From Sinosporangium siamense (GTDB taxonomy: Bacteria > Actinomycetota > Actinomycetes > Streptosporangiales > Streptosporangiaceae), in contig NZ_BOOW01000016.1 in NCBI RefSeq assembly GCF_016863435.1, positions 33,790-97,789 on the forward strand: a stretch of 64,000 bases of DNA, in the 5' to 3' direction. Each line of letters starts with the position of its first letter. Within the stretch, counting starts at the first letter, position 1. Below the pieces are notes generated by a model. It saw nothing but the letters and a program-made list of their open reading frames with translations. It had not been told where the DNA came from and searched no databases. The position numbers and the translations under genes were made by a program. Shown piece by piece: positions 1 through 9,441 of this stretch.

Positions 1-824
1 ACGACGAACACGACGCCGACGGCGGCGCCCGCGCCGATGACGGGCAGACCCCAGGAGGGAAGCACGGCCTTGGCCGGGTCGGGGTTGTAGAGGCCGGTGA
101 CGAGAAGGCCGAGGGAGAGGGCGAGCAGCACCCCGCCCACCACGTCGATCTTCCGCGGCGAGACGCCGGCGGGGCGCCCGGGCGGCACGGTGAGGTGTAC
201 GGCGACCGCCGCGACGAGGGCGAGTGGCAGGTTGACGTAGAAGATCGTGCGCCAGCCGCCGAACGGCTGGCCGAGGAGCTGTCCGGCGGGGAGCAGGGCG
301 GCGAGGCCCGCGCCGTATAGCGGGCCGAGGACGCTGCCGAGCTCCTGGGCGGCGCCGACCGCGCCGAGTGCGAGGGGCCTGCCCTTCTCCTCCCACAGGT
401 CGCCGACGAGCGCCATCGTGATGGGCAGCAGCGCACCCCCGGCGAGGCCCTGGACGGCGCGGCCGGCGACCAGCAGCGGCACGTCGGTCGCGACGGCGGT
501 GAGCGCGGAGCCGAGGGCGAAGCCGGCGAGGCAGGCCTGGATGAGCGCGCGTCTGCCGTAGCGGTCGGAGAGGCTGCCGAGGAGCGGCATCGCGGCGATA
601 TAGCCGAGCAGGAAGCCGGTGACGACGGGGGTGGCGCGTTCCATGTGGTTGAGCGGCACGCCGACGTCGCGGGAAATGTCGATCAGCACCGTCACCACGA
701 CGTAGGCGTCGAGGGCGGCCAGGAGTACGGCGAGGCCGCCGACGCCGAGCGCGACGCGCCGCCGCGAGCGGGCACCGCCGCCCGGGCCGGGCGTCGTGGC
801 CGGGGTGGTGCGCTGGGTCGTCAC
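1..824 (-). CDS. MFS efflux transporter, P55-like (partial)
   Basis: The gene starts with GTG at 824 and runs off the left edge, so only about 274 N-terminal residues are visible. The translation is a drug:H+ antiporter of the major facilitator superfamily: after a basic N-terminus come repeated hydrophobic segments, and the loop after the second carries motif A ([12 protein letters not shown]). A later segment holds [14 protein letters not shown], typical of the 14-helix DHA2 type. The start lies 3 bases after the stop of an LprG/LppX-type lipoprotein gene on the same strand. This order matches the mycobacterial lprG-p55 (Rv1411c-Rv1410c) operon, where pump and lipoprotein cooperate in lipid export and envelope integrity. 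The P55 assignment is inferred from this pairing; MFS membership is certain. Confidence 0.88.
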   Translation of the reverse strand, partial: MTTQRTTPATTPGPGGGARSRRRVALGVGGLAVLLAALDAYVVVTVLIDISRDVGVPLNHMERATPVVTGFLLGYIAAMPLLGSLSDRYGRRALIQACLAGFALGSALTAVATDVPLLVAGRAVQGLAGGALLPITMALVGDLWEEKGRPLALGAVGAAQELGSVLGPLYGAGLAALLPAGQLLGQPFGGWRTIFYVNLPLALVAAVAVHLTVPPGRPAGVSPRKIDVVGGVLLALSLGLLVTGLYNPDPAKAVLPSWGLPVIGAGAAVGVVFV

Positions 825-827
825 GGG

Positions 828-1520
828 TTACTCCGCGGGGGGTGTGACCTGGACGGGGGCGTCGTAGTCGCGGAACGACACCGTGACCTCGCCCGCGTTG
901 CCGCCGCTGCCGAGCGGCAGGCTGACCTTGAGCAGCCGGCCGCTCGCCTTGTCGATCCACAGTTTGCCGTTGACGCCCTGGGTGACGCCGGGGATGAGCT
1001 TGGCGAGGACCTGCTGGGACAGAGCGGCGCGCACGCGGTAGGCGTCGGCGCCGGCGACCTGCTCGGCCGCCTCGGTGTGGACGTCGGACGCGGTGCTCAT
1101 GAGCTGGGCGACCCCCTGAGCGGGGTTGAGGATGACCGACGGGTCGTAGATCGCGGCCAGTTCCTGCCGTGTCATGATCTGATAGCCGCCGGTGGGGCCC
1201 TTGAAGTGCACCTTGTCGCCGACGAGCACAAAGTTGACCTCGGTCAGGGTGCCGAGGAAGTCGAGCTGGAGTTTGCCGTCCGCGTCGCCTGTCGCGCTGA
1301 CGCGGCCTTCGCCGCGCTTGACCGGCACAGGAGGTTTGCCGGTGGTCTCCAGGGTGAACGCCGCGGACTTGGCGCCCTTCGTGGCCTCGGCGGACTTCTT
1401 GAGCAGGTCGGCTCCGGCGGGCAGGTCGCCTCCGCCCGTGGAGGAACCGGAGCACGCCGCCGTGATGAACACCATGGCGAGAAGCGGTGCGATCACCGCG
1501 AGGATTCGGCGAAGGGACAT
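828..1520 (-). CDS. LprG/LppX-family lipoprotein
   Basis: About 230 residues with a lipoprotein signal: basic start (MSLRRI), a hydrophobic stretch and a lipobox ending ITAAC, followed by a Ser/Gly-rich linker. The mature part fits the LppX_LprAFG family, whose half-barrel fold binds triacylated lipids. These proteins sit on the outer face of the membrane and hand lipids onward. It is followed after 3 bases by the MFS gene, as in the mycobacterial lprG-p55 pair, so both are probably cotranscribed. An in-frame ATG at 1538 would add six residues; 1520 gives the more usual signal peptide, but neither start has a strong ribosome binding site. Confidence 0.85.
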   Translation of the reverse strand: MSLRRILAVIAPLLAMVFITAACSGSSTGGGDLPAGADLLKKSAEATKGAKSAAFTLETTGKPPVPVKRGEGRVSATGDADGKLQLDFLGTLTEVNFVLVGDKVHFKGPTGGYQIMTRQELAAIYDPSVILNPAQGVAQLMSTASDVHTEAAEQVAGADAYRVRAALSQQVLAKLIPGVTQGVNGKLWIDKASGRLLKVSLPLGSGGNAGEVTVSFRDYDAPVQVTPPAE

Positions 1521-1677
1521 GCCCCGGATCGTAGCCATCGCGGGGGGAGTTCGAGCGTGGGGCCCATATCGGTTTCGCTTCGACCCGCCCGTGGCTGGTC
1601 GCCGGGGTCACCGGCGCAGGGGCGGGCCGCTCCGAGCGGACACGCGGGCGTCGCCTGGCCGGGCAGGCGCCGCACGG

Positions 1678-2157
1678 TCAGCGGAGCTTCTTCAAGTGGT
1701 CCACGATCGGGGTGTAGGCGCGCTCAAGGAACTGGAGCTGCTCGTCGCCGAGGAGATCGAGGAAGTGCTCCCGGACCCCCGTCACATGGTAAGGGGCCAC
1801 CTTTTTGATCATTTCCCAGCCGTGCGCGGTCAGCACGGCGAAGGTGCCCCTCCGGTCGGAGGAGCAGCTTTCCCGCACGACGAGGCTGGCGGCCTCCATG
1901 CGCGAGATCTGGTGGGACAGCCGGCTCCGGCTCTGGATCGTCGCGTCGGCGAGGTCGCTCATGCGCATGCGATGGCCCTGGCTCTCCGAGAGGTTGACCA
2001 GGATCTCGTAGTCGTTGAGGGAGAGGCCGAAGGACGACAGCTCCCGGTCGAGCCGGTGCATCAGTAGCTTGTGCGCGGACAGGTGCACCCGCCAGGCACG
2101 CTGCTCGGCCGAGCTGAGCCAGCGGGTCGCGACGTTCTCCGTCTCAAGCGTGCTCAT
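1678..2157 (-). CDS. MarR-family transcriptional regulator
   Basis: 159 residues with the MarR winged-helix layout: an N-terminal helix pair, the HTH (MRMSDLADATIQSRSRLSHQ), the wing with the DRRGTFAVLT signature, and a C-terminal dimerisation helix. MarR proteins usually bind palindromes as dimers and release DNA when a phenolic or lipophilic ligand binds. ATG at 2157 is preceded by GAGGGAG. It lies about 160 bases upstream of the LprG-MFS pair on the same strand and so could control that exporter; this is inferred from position only. Confidence 0.9.
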   Translation of the reverse strand: MSTLETENVATRWLSSAEQRAWRVHLSAHKLLMHRLDRELSSFGLSLNDYEILVNLSESQGHRMRMSDLADATIQSRSRLSHQISRMEAASLVVRESCSSDRRGTFAVLTAHGWEMIKKVAPYHVTGVREHFLDLLGDEQLQFLERAYTPIVDHLKKLR

Positions 2158-2520
2158 CGGTCTCCCTCGGAAGGTCGTGACTCACGATGATGGCAGAACG
2201 CGCGTGGGATGCCGGGCGCTTCACCCCGCGTGGTCTCGGCGCGGCCGCCGCACTCCGGTGCCGGACGGCCTTTGGATGGACTTGGGGACTCAAGGATGAT
2301 CCTCCTGACGATCGGTCGTGAAAGCGGAGCCCCGGAAGGGGTTCCCCTGGTTGAGAAGGGGAGGATGTCAAGATCTCAATCTACAACCCGGCGGCCCGCG
2401 GCGAGCGTGATCCGCAGCCGGGCCGTGACGGGGAGTGCCGGGGCCCGGGATCGCCGCAGACGGCAGGGTCGGTGATGTTGGTCACCGCCGACCTGCCCGT
2501 CGGTAGGCGTCCGCTGGGTG
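2158..2520. other. intergenic region with probable terminator
   Basis: 363 bases without a convincing gene, between the start of the MarR gene and the stop of the M24 peptidase gene, both on the minus strand. It should hold the MarR promoter and the peptidase transcript end. The only clear structure is the hairpin at 2326-2345; open frames here look like composition artefacts. Confidence 0.5.
2326..2345 (-). terminator. hairpin, possible terminator of M24 peptidase gene
   Basis: GGAGCCCC and GGGGTTCC flank the tetraloop GGAA; seven of eight positions pair. It lies about 175 bases downstream of the peptidase stop and has no T tract, so termination is plausible but unproven. Confidence 0.35.
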
Positions 2521-3948
2521 CTACCTCGCCAGGAGCGCGCTCATCCACGTCTCGATCTCGTCGGGGTGCCTGGGCAGGGCCCGCGACATCATCCTGGCGC
2601 CGTCCGCGGTGATCACGAAGTCGTCCTCGATGCGCACGCCGATGCCCCTGAACTCCTCGGGCACCGTGAGATCGTCGGGCTGGAAGTAGATCCCGGGCTC
2701 CACGGTGAGCACGTGGCCCTCGGCGAGGGTGCCGTCGAGATATGCCGAGGCCCTGGCCTTGGCGCAGTCGTGCACGTCCAGGCCGAGCATGTGGCCGCTG
2801 CTGGCCAGCGTGTACCTGCGGTACAGCCCGTTCGCGGGGTCCAGGGCCTCGTCGGCGCCGATCTTCAGCACGCCCCACTCGTGCAGGCCCTCGGCGATCA
2901 CCCGCATGCCGGCGCGGTGGAAGTCGCGGAAGCTCGCCCCCGGGCGCAGGGTGGCGATGGCGGTGTTTTGCGCCTCGTAGACCAGCTCATAGATCTGCCG
3001 CTGGATCGGGGTGAACCGCCCGGACAGCGGCAGGGTGCGGGTGATGTCGGCGGTGTAGAGGTTGTCGGTCTCCACACCGGCGTCCAGCAGGAGCATCTCC
3101 CGCTCGTCGAGCCTGCCGTCGTTGCGGATCCAGTGGAGCACGCAGGCGTGGGCGCCGGAGGCCGCGATGGTGTCGTAGCCCACGTCGTTGCCCTCAAGGC
3201 GGGCCCGCAGCCCGAAGACCCCCTCGATGTAGCGTTCGCCGCGGCGGTGCGCCAGCGCCTGGGGGAGGGCGCGCACGACGTCCTCGAAGCCCATGTGGGT
3301 GGCGTCGACGGCCCGCTGCAGCTCGGCGATCTCCCACTCGTCCTTGACCAGCCGCGACTCCGACAGGTGGACGGCGAACTCGACGTCGCCGTCGCCGGGG
3401 CTCACCAGCCCGTCCACGACGGGGTCCACTCCCCGCAGCACCCGGGCGGGGCCGGTGAGGGCGTCCTTCAGCGCGGAGATGGGGGCGCAGTCGATCTCGT
3501 AGAGCGCCGCGGCCTCGGCGAGGTCGGTGCGGCGGCCCACCCAGAACTCCCCGTAGACCCGGTCGCGGTAGAACTCCTGGCCGGCGCGCCCCTCGGCCTG
3601 GCGGGGCGAGCGGGGGCGGGTGAACAGGGTGGCGGCGCCGGTGGGGGAGATCACCAGCACATCGTCGGGCTCCTGCCCGCCGCACAGGTGGGTGAAGGCG
3701 GAGTGTGCCCGGAACCGGTAGTCGCAGTCGTTGCTGCGGACCTTGTGCGTGCCTGAGGGGATCACGAGGGTCTCGCCGGGGAACCGCTCGGCCAGCGCGG
3801 CCCTCCGTTTGGCGGCCCAGGCGGCCACGGGGAGCGCGTCGAGGCCGTCACGGGTGGTGTCGGCCCAGCCGGTCTTCATGAACTCCGCGAGCGCGTCGGT
3901 CACAGGAAGATCGTGACTGCCCGTGTTGAGCGGGGAACTCTCGCTCAT
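2521..3948 (-). CDS. M24B-family Xaa-Pro aminopeptidase (aminopeptidase P)
   Basis: 475 residues with the N-terminal aminopeptidase P domain and the C-terminal pita-bread fold. The five metal ligands are visible: Asp in LLLDAGVET, Asp in TADITRT, His in SGHMLGLDVHD, Glu in VEPGIYF and Glu in VRIEDDF. The enzyme uses two metal ions to release an N-terminal residue that precedes proline. There is no signal peptide, so it acts in the cytoplasm. ATG at 3948 is preceded by TTTGGGGGTTTG; the open frame continues about 155 codons upstream, but that part does not look like the family and holds an unrelated promoter region. Confidence 0.93.
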   Translation of the reverse strand: MSESSPLNTGSHDLPVTDALAEFMKTGWADTTRDGLDALPVAAWAAKRRAALAERFPGETLVIPSGTHKVRSNDCDYRFRAHSAFTHLCGGQEPDDVLVISPTGAATLFTRPRSPRQAEGRAGQEFYRDRVYGEFWVGRRTDLAEAAALYEIDCAPISALKDALTGPARVLRGVDPVVDGLVSPGDGDVEFAVHLSESRLVKDEWEIAELQRAVDATHMGFEDVVRALPQALAHRRGERYIEGVFGLRARLEGNDVGYDTIAASGAHACVLHWIRNDGRLDEREMLLLDAGVETDNLYTADITRTLPLSGRFTPIQRQIYELVYEAQNTAIATLRPGASFRDFHRAGMRVIAEGLHEWGVLKIGADEALDPANGLYRRYTLASSGHMLGLDVHDCAKARASAYLDGTLAEGHVLTVEPGIYFQPDDLTVPEEFRGIGVRIEDDFVITADGARMMSRALPRHPDEIETWMSALLAR

Positions 3949-4267
3949 CAAACCCCCAAACAGTGCGATATTCCGCATTATCCAATGAAGCGTACGGCTT
4001 ATCGCAACCTTAAGCCGGGCGCCGCATCTCAGCCAGACCCGGCCCTGAGCTCTTGACGTGGGCCGCTTCCTGGGCGTTGCCTGACGATAGGTGGTCCATT
4101 TGCTGGAAAGTAGGGGTGATTTTGGCGGATTCACATCTTGCCAATCGCACCCCACACGCCCCGGGGGCGCATGCGAGCCGGACAAACAGGCCCCCCAAGC
4201 GCGCTTAAGGATGTTCCGGGTGGGGCAACTCTGAAGGTACTTCACAGCATGATCGGAGGTGGTTTCC

Positions 4268-4726
4268 ATGCTCATCGGAACGATCTTGCAGGGTAAGGGT
4301 AGAGATGTCGTGACCGTCCGTCCGGACGCGAGCGTCACCGAGTTGCTGGCCACACTCGCCGAACGGAACATCGGCGCCGTGGTGGTCTCCGAAGACGGGG
4401 CCACCATCGCCGGCATCGTGTCGGAGCGTGACGTGGTGCGGCGGCTTCACCAGTACGGCTCGGAGATCCTCGACGCTCCGGTGTCCAGAATCATGACGAC
4501 CAACGTACGGACCTGCACACCCGGCGAGAACGTCGAGGAGCTCCGCAAGACCATGACCACGCACCGTTTCCGCCACGTCCCCGTCGTCGACAAGAACGGC
4601 AGACTGGTGGGCCTGGTCAGCATCGGTGACGTAGTCAAAACCGCGATTGAAGAGTTGGAGACGGAGAAGGCGTCACTTGTGGGCTACATCCACGGCGCCC
4701 CCCGCACCCTGAACCCGACCGTCTGA
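4268..4726 (+). CDS. CBS-domain-pair protein
   Basis: 152 residues built almost entirely of two CBS motifs (about 8-60 and 75-130), each ending with the typical block (GIVSERDVVRRL and GLVSIGDVVK). Stand-alone CBS pairs bind adenine nucleotides and act as energy or redox sensors; in actinomycetes similar short proteins are stress-linked. The start is ATG 4268, with GGAGGTGG seven bases upstream; a GTG three codons earlier lies inside that ribosome binding site. It is a single gene, closed by a strong hairpin at 4782-4813. The partner protein is unknown. Confidence 0.93.
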   Translation: MLIGTILQGKGRDVVTVRPDASVTELLATLAERNIGAVVVSEDGATIAGIVSERDVVRRLHQYGSEILDAPVSRIMTTNVRTCTPGENVEELRKTMTTHRFRHVPVVDKNGRLVGLVSIGDVVKTAIEELETEKASLVGYIHGAPRTLNPTV

Positions 4727-4781
4727 CCCCCGACCCCCTGCCCCCCGAGCCCATCGACTCCTGACGGCAGCGGACACAGCG

Positions 4782-4813
4782 CCGGGCCCCGCCTCACCCA
4801 CAGCGGGGCCCGG
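4782..4813. terminator. bidirectional terminator hairpin
   Basis: CCGGGCCCCGC and GCGGGGCCCGG form a perfect 11-bp stem around a 10-base loop. It lies between the convergent CBS gene (+) and subtilisin gene (-), so it can serve both. Confidence 0.8.
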
Positions 4814-4855
4814 TCGCCGCTCGCGGCCCGGCGGTGCTCCCCCGGGCCACTCGCG

Positions 4856-7800
4856 TTACTGCACGATGATCTTGTCGACCTCCAGGGTGAGGCCGTCGAC
4901 CTCCCGGGTCGAGGTGCCGGTGGTCACCGTACCCTCACCCCTTGCGACACCCTTGGCCTTGAAGGAATAGGTCAAGGTCTCGCCCGGCGCGCCCGGCGTG
5001 CTGGTGACCCGCAGGTCCGTCGTCGGCGGCCCGGAGATCCGGGTGCCTCCGGTGCCCGTGGAGTTCTCCGCGCCGACCGTCAACCCGAGGCCGCCGCCGG
5101 GGTCACCCGGCAGGTTGCCCGGGTCGTAGGCGTAACTGATGTCCTCACTGCCGTTGAGGCCGATCCACTGCTGGAAGACCTTCAGCGCACCGCCGCCGGC
5201 GACCTTCAGGCGCCATTCCAGCACCAGCCAGTCGCTCACCCCGTCGGTCAGGATGCCGTAGAGCACACCCGGCGCGTCCGTCCCGTCGAGGTCGGTCCAG
5301 TAGCTCGCGAGCACGTTGTTCGGGAGTGCCGGATCCGGCACCGCCTGCGGTGCCGGGCTGATCTGGTCTGGGTCTGCGCCCCCCGGCACCGAGTAGCCGT
5401 TCGACACGACCCCGATGCGCGTATAGGTCTGGCCGCTGTAGACGAACGCGGGCACCCCCAGGTTGACCGCCTGCTCGTCACCGAGCGGGACCGGTGTGAA
5501 CCCGAAGGCGTCCAGCGGGATATACCCCGCGGGCCCCGAGCCGGGGGCGACGTTCGGGGTGTCCGGTGTGCGCCCGGCGAGGTTCTTCCTGGCGGTCACC
5601 ACCTGGGAGCCGACCCTGGTCGCGCCCGTCGCGGAGGTGATCCGCAGCTTGGAGTTCGCCGTGCTGACCGCGGTCACCTCGGTGGCGGTGAAGGTGTCGT
5701 TGCGCACGCTCACCGTGCAGGTGGACTCGGCGTTCCGCGCGATCGTCTCGGGCGTGCAGGTCTGCTCGACCGGCACCGCGCCCTCCTTGCGGAAGAACGC
5801 CACCGGCAGGCCGACGTCGCGGCTGCCGCCCACCTGCTTGAGGTTGACCCGGCCGAAGTACTGCCCGTCGGCCAGTCCCGGCGCCGTGATGACCACCTTG
5901 AGCGTGATGCTCTTACCCGGTCGCAGGGTGAACGCGGGCGGGATCACCGTGATGTCCGCCCCGTTCACCGTGGTCCCCGACGCACGGTAGGTCAGCGTGC
6001 GGCTGGTCACGTTCTTCACCGTGCGGTTGGCGGTGATGAGCCCCGGCATGGTCGGCGCGTTCACCGACGGCAGGTTGAGGTTGATGCGTGCCCTCGGGTC
6101 GGCGGCCGAGGCGGCGAAGTTCTCCGCGGTCTCGTCCAGGGTGAGGCCCGGGTCGCCCGCCTTCGTGAGGTCGATGCGCCCGCCGCCCGTGTCGAACGGA
6201 TCAGCCGGCGTGACCCGGTCCGACTTGGTCACCTTGGTGGTGGCCGTCGTCTCCAGCGCCGACTTCACCTGGCCCGGCGTCCAGTCCGGGTGCAGCGCGA
6301 ACAGCAGCGCCGCCGCCCCCGCCACGTGCGGAGCCGACATCGAGGTGCCGGCGATGACCTGGAAGAGGTTGCCCGCCGGACCGCCCGCCGGGGTGTCCGG
6401 GGTCGGGGTGTGCCCGGCCAGGATATGCAGGCCCGGGGCGGTCACGTCCGGCTTGAGGAAGTCCCCGCCGGGACCGCGGGAGGAGAAGTGCGTGATCGCG
6501 TCCCCGGCCCAGGTGGACTCGGCACCTTGGGCGAACGAAGCCGTCGCGCCCGGGTTCGCCTGGAGGAACGCCAGCAGGGCGTCGGTCTCTGGCTTGTCCA
6601 CGTGGACGGTGGGCAGCCAGTGGCTGTCGGTGAAGACGTCACGCGGGGTGGGGTTGGCAAGGATCATCCCGGCCGCACCGCCCTGTCGTACGCTGAAGCC
6701 CTTCATCACCCGGCCGCTCGCGCCGAGACACACCACGATCTTGCCGGAGAAGATCCCCGGCGGGGCGGGGGAGGTGCAATCCGCATTTGCGTACGGCGGA
6801 GCCGACGCGAGCACGACCCGCTGCGGCGAGGCGACGCCGCCCGTGACGCTCGCCCCCTTCAGCGTGGCGGTCGCCCCGCCCGGCCCCGTGAGGGTGACCG
6901 TGGACTGGAAGGTGCGGGTCTGCGTCGAGGCGGCGACCGTGGTCACCCACGGGCCGCGGTGGTCGGTCGTGCCCGCGCCCGGCCCCGCGTTGCCCGCCGA
7001 GGCCGAGACGAACACCCCGGCCGCATAAGCGTCGAGGAACGCCAGCTCCACCGGGTCGCTGTAGGGCTCCGAGCCGCCGGAGACCGAGAAGTTGATGACC
7101 CGCACACCGTCGAGGATGGCCCGGCCGATGGCCTGCGTCGTGTCCGACTGGTAGCAGCCGTTCATGCCGCACACCTTGTAGACCGACACGTGGGAGGCGG
7201 GCGCGATGCCGTGGATCGCACCCCGGTCGATGCCCAGCGGGTTGGCGTTCTGCACCTTGCCGCCGGCGGAGGTGGTGGCCGTGTGCGTGCCGTGGCCGTC
7301 GGAGTCGCGGGCGCTGCCGTAAAGCTCCGCCGGCTCCAGCTCGTGGTAGGTGTCGAGGAAGGCCTGGCCGCCGATCAGCTTGTTGTTGCAGGTGAACGGG
7401 TCGTTCGCCGGGGTCAGCGGGTTCTCCCCGAAGTCGCACACCCGCGGCGTGCCGTCCTTGGTGGGCGGCGCGGCCGGCAGGTTGCCCGGGTCGGCGAACG
7501 ACGGGTGCTCGGGCCAGCCGCCCGAGTCGAGCACCCCGACGACGACCCCCTTGCCGGACGAGGCGCTGCCACCCAGCTTCGAATAGATCGCCGGAGCGCC
7601 GACGAACGCCGCGCTCTTGTCGGTTAGCAGCGCCTGGCGCTTGTCCTCCTGCACCGCCGCCACTCCCGGCAGCTTGAGCAGCTCCGCCGAGCGGTTGGCG
7701 GGCAACCGTACACTCACCCCGCCGTAGACCACCCGCAGCCGCTGCCCGGCCTTCGCCTCCGGCACCCGCTTGGCCAGCTCGGCGAGGAAGGTGTTCTCCA

Positions 7801-8200
7801 CACCTTCGATGTGCTTCTCGTATTTCTTCGCATCGGCGCTACGTGTGTCCAGCGCCTTACCGGTCTCGGCCGGACTGGTGGCCGCCAGCCCGCCGACCCC
7901 GCCCCGATAGGCGGCGAGCGAGTCGTAGTCAAGCTTGACGATCACGTTGGCCGGCTTGAGCGAGGTCGACTTCAACAACGCCTCGCTGCTCTGCGCGAGC
8001 TGGCCGCTGGGCGACGAGGCCCCGTTGACGACCTCCCCCGCCGGCACAGGCTTCGGCGTCCACTTGGTCGTGGACGCCGTCGACGGCGACGGCTCGGCCA
8101 CCGCCGCCTGCGCGGGCACCAGCACAACGGCGGCGGCTACCGCCGCCGCCATTCCCCTCCGACGTCCGGATAACCAGCCGGGCCGGGACTTCTGTGACAC
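4856..8200 (-). CDS. secreted S8 (subtilisin-like) serine protease with PA insert
   Basis: About 1114 residues. A twin-Arg-like basic start and an Ala-rich signal peptide are followed by an I9-type propeptide. The catalytic domain has the triad Asp in VVVGVLDSGG (~223), His in DGHGTHTATT (~303) and Ser in GTSMSAPHVAGA (~620). A protease-associated (PA) domain is inserted at about 495-545, between His and Ser. The C-terminal third holds beta-sandwich (Fn3-like) and lectin-like regions, as in large actinomycete subtilases. The enzyme is exported and degrades extracellular protein. GTG 8200 is chosen because GGAGG lies four bases upstream; an in-frame extension to 8302 has no such site. All key residues are present. 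Confidence 0.93.
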   Translation of the reverse strand: MSQKSRPGWLSGRRRGMAAAVAAAVVLVPAQAAVAEPSPSTASTTKWTPKPVPAGEVVNGASSPSGQLAQSSEALLKSTSLKPANVIVKLDYDSLAAYRGGVGGLAATSPAETGKALDTRSADAKKYEKHIEGVENTFLAELAKRVPEAKAGQRLRVVYGGVSVRLPANRSAELLKLPGVAAVQEDKRQALLTDKSAAFVGAPAIYSKLGGSASSGKGVVVGVLDSGGWPEHPSFADPGNLPAAPPTKDGTPRVCDFGENPLTPANDPFTCNNKLIGGQAFLDTYHELEPAELYGSARDSDGHGTHTATTSAGGKVQNANPLGIDRGAIHGIAPASHVSVYKVCGMNGCYQSDTTQAIGRAILDGVRVINFSVSGGSEPYSDPVELAFLDAYAAGVFVSASAGNAGPGAGTTDHRGPWVTTVAASTQTRTFQSTVTLTGPGGATATLKGASVTGGVASPQRVVLASAPPYANADCTSPAPPGIFSGKIVVCLGASGRVMKGFSVRQGGAAGMILANPTPRDVFTDSHWLPTVHVDKPETDALLAFLQANPGATASFAQGAESTWAGDAITHFSSRGPGGDFLKPDVTAPGLHILAGHTPTPDTPAGGPAGNLFQVIAGTSMSAPHVAGAAALLFALHPDWTPGQVKSALETTATTKVTKSDRVTPADPFDTGGGRIDLTKAGDPGLTLDETAENFAASAADPRARINLNLPSVNAPTMPGLITANRTVKNVTSRTLTYRASGTTVNGADITVIPPAFTLRPGKSITLKVVITAPGLADGQYFGRVNLKQVGGSRDVGLPVAFFRKEGAVPVEQTCTPETIARNAESTCTVSVRNDTFTATEVTAVSTANSKLRITSATGATRVGSQVVTARKNLAGRTPDTPNVAPGSGPAGYIPLDAFGFTPVPLGDEQAVNLGVPAFVYSGQTYTRIGVVSNGYSVPGGADPDQISPAPQAVPDPALPNNVLASYWTDLDGTDAPGVLYGILTDGVSDWLVLEWRLKVAGGGALKVFQQWIGLNGSEDISYAYDPGNLPGDPGGGLGLTVGAENSTGTGGTRISGPPTTDLRVTSTPGAPGETLTYSFKAKGVARGEGTVTTGTSTREVDGLTLEVDKIIVQ

Positions 8201-8628
8201 GACACCTCCATCAGCGTGGCCGCGGGCACTCACCACCGGGCATGCATGAAGGAGTCGCGTCACCCATGGCACGTGGAATAGGGGGACTCGACCCCTCCCC
8301 ATGGGGTGACGAGAGAACGACCGTCAGTTACGGGCGGAACGATCCAACGCACAAGTCTAACGTTGGGTGATTTTTTACGCATAGATCAGTAGTTGACTGA
8401 GATTGCCCAGTATTTAGGCAGTAACACTCCGCCTTCGATCCCCGATGTACGCTGCCTCTCAGCGCCCCGTTCCGTCATTGAGAGGCATCGGCCCGGCCCC
8501 GAACAGCCGCATGAGTTCTTCCTAGACCGCAGTGGCCGGCCCAGCGTGCCCGCAGCTCGGTGTAGTGGCTGACGGCCAGAGCGTCGAGGCTGCACCGATG
8601 GTGGCGGCCAGACTCCCACTGCTCAGGT
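8201..8628. other. intergenic region upstream of the subtilisin gene
   Basis: 428 bases without a recognised gene. It holds the promoter region of the protease (minus strand) and an inverted repeat at 8344-8366. Bases 8520-8620 on the minus strand have a short GC3-biased frame just after the CGNR stop, possibly a relic, which I could not identify. Confidence 0.45.
8344..8376. promoter_or_regulatory. inverted repeat with T-run, possible operator
   Basis: CCAACG-N11-CGTTGG followed on the plus strand by GTGA and six T. It looks like a plus-strand terminator, but no plus-strand gene precedes it. It may instead be an operator upstream of the subtilisin gene. Confidence 0.3.
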
Positions 8629-9138
8629 TCACTTGTGGCGCTGGTAGTGGCGGGCGACGCGGACTCGGTTACCGCAGCGGGCGGGGGAGCACCAGCGGCG
8701 GCGTGGGCGGGCGGGCAGGAACAGCATTACGCAGTCGCCGGCTTCGCACTGGCGGATCTTGGCGACGGCCGGGTCCGTCAGTAGTTCGGCAGCCGCCTCG
8801 GCGAGCCAGGCCGACAGCCGCGCTCCGGGCGAACCGGGGCGTCGCCGTACGGTGGTCACGACCTCGCCGTTCCAGGCGAGTTCGGCGACCGCGGGCGCGG
8901 CCCGCTGGGCCTCGTTGAGGGCTGCAAGGGCGTCCGCCGGAGGACGGCTGCCGTGGCGGACACGGTCGAGGGCGCGGGCGGTGTGGTCGCGGACGGCGTG
9001 TACGGCTGCCAGGTCGGCGCCGGTCAACCCGGCGGCGAGGTCCTGCGCCTCGGGGAAGCGGCCGGCCTGGAGGTGCAGCCAGGTGCCCAGGTCGTGGGGG
9101 GTGGCGATCAGGTCACCGCCGGCCGGGCGGGTGTTGAG
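8629..9138 (-). pseudogene. CGNR zinc-finger regulator, 5'-truncated
   Basis: The frame encodes the C-terminal CGNR zinc finger (CEAGDCVMLF...WCSPARCGNR), a family of actinobacterial stress-related DNA-binding proteins. The preceding ABATE-type region is readable back to LNTRPAGGDLIATPHDLGTW, which matches the conserved NTR block near the family's N-terminus, and then hits TGA at 9139-9141. The first ~20-40 residues are therefore missing. A TTG at 9027 could start a 132-residue protein, but that would discard readable homologous sequence. Directly upstream and divergent lies a hydrolase fragment that also lacks its 5' part, so both were probably cut by one deletion. The zinc finger itself is intact. 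Confidence 0.7.
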
Positions 9139-9139
9139 T

Positions 9140-9409
9140 CAGGTGGCGTTGGCGTTCGACTACCACTCCAACGTCGAGCTCTACGACCGATGGCAGGCCG
9201 AGCTACGCAGGCACACTCCACCCGCCCTCCTCGTCTGGGGCAGAAACGACCCGTTTTTCCCCGAGTCCGGCGCCCACGCCTACCTCCGCGACCTGCCCGA
9301 GGCGGAGCTGCACCTTTTCGACACCGGCCACTTCGCGCTGGAGGAGTGCCTGCCGCAGATGGCCCCGCTCATCGCCGACTTCCTGGACCGGACCCGAGAA
9401 ACACAGTGA
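9140..9409 (+). pseudogene. alpha/beta hydrolase, 3' fragment
   Basis: 89 residues that match only the last third of an alpha/beta-fold hydrolase: QVALAFDYHSNVELY, the strand with the acid (LLVWGRNDPFF) and the catalytic His (DTGHFALEE), then the stop. The lid and nucleophile elbow are absent. Homologous reading begins at 9140, exactly where the divergent CGNR frame ends. The frame stays open further left, but that sequence is the antisense of the CGNR gene. It is a non-catalytic remnant. Confidence 0.75.
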
Positions 9410-9441
9410 TAAGACCAGCCGGCTATGCCGTGCACAGCGTG

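Noticed and set aside
645..1808. 387-codon plus-strand open frame
   Set aside because: It is the antisense of the LprG and MarR region. High GC keeps such frames open, and its translation has no domain and a GC-driven composition.
2518..3756. 412-codon plus-strand open frame
   Set aside because: Antisense of the M24 peptidase gene, whose five metal ligands leave no doubt about the coding strand.
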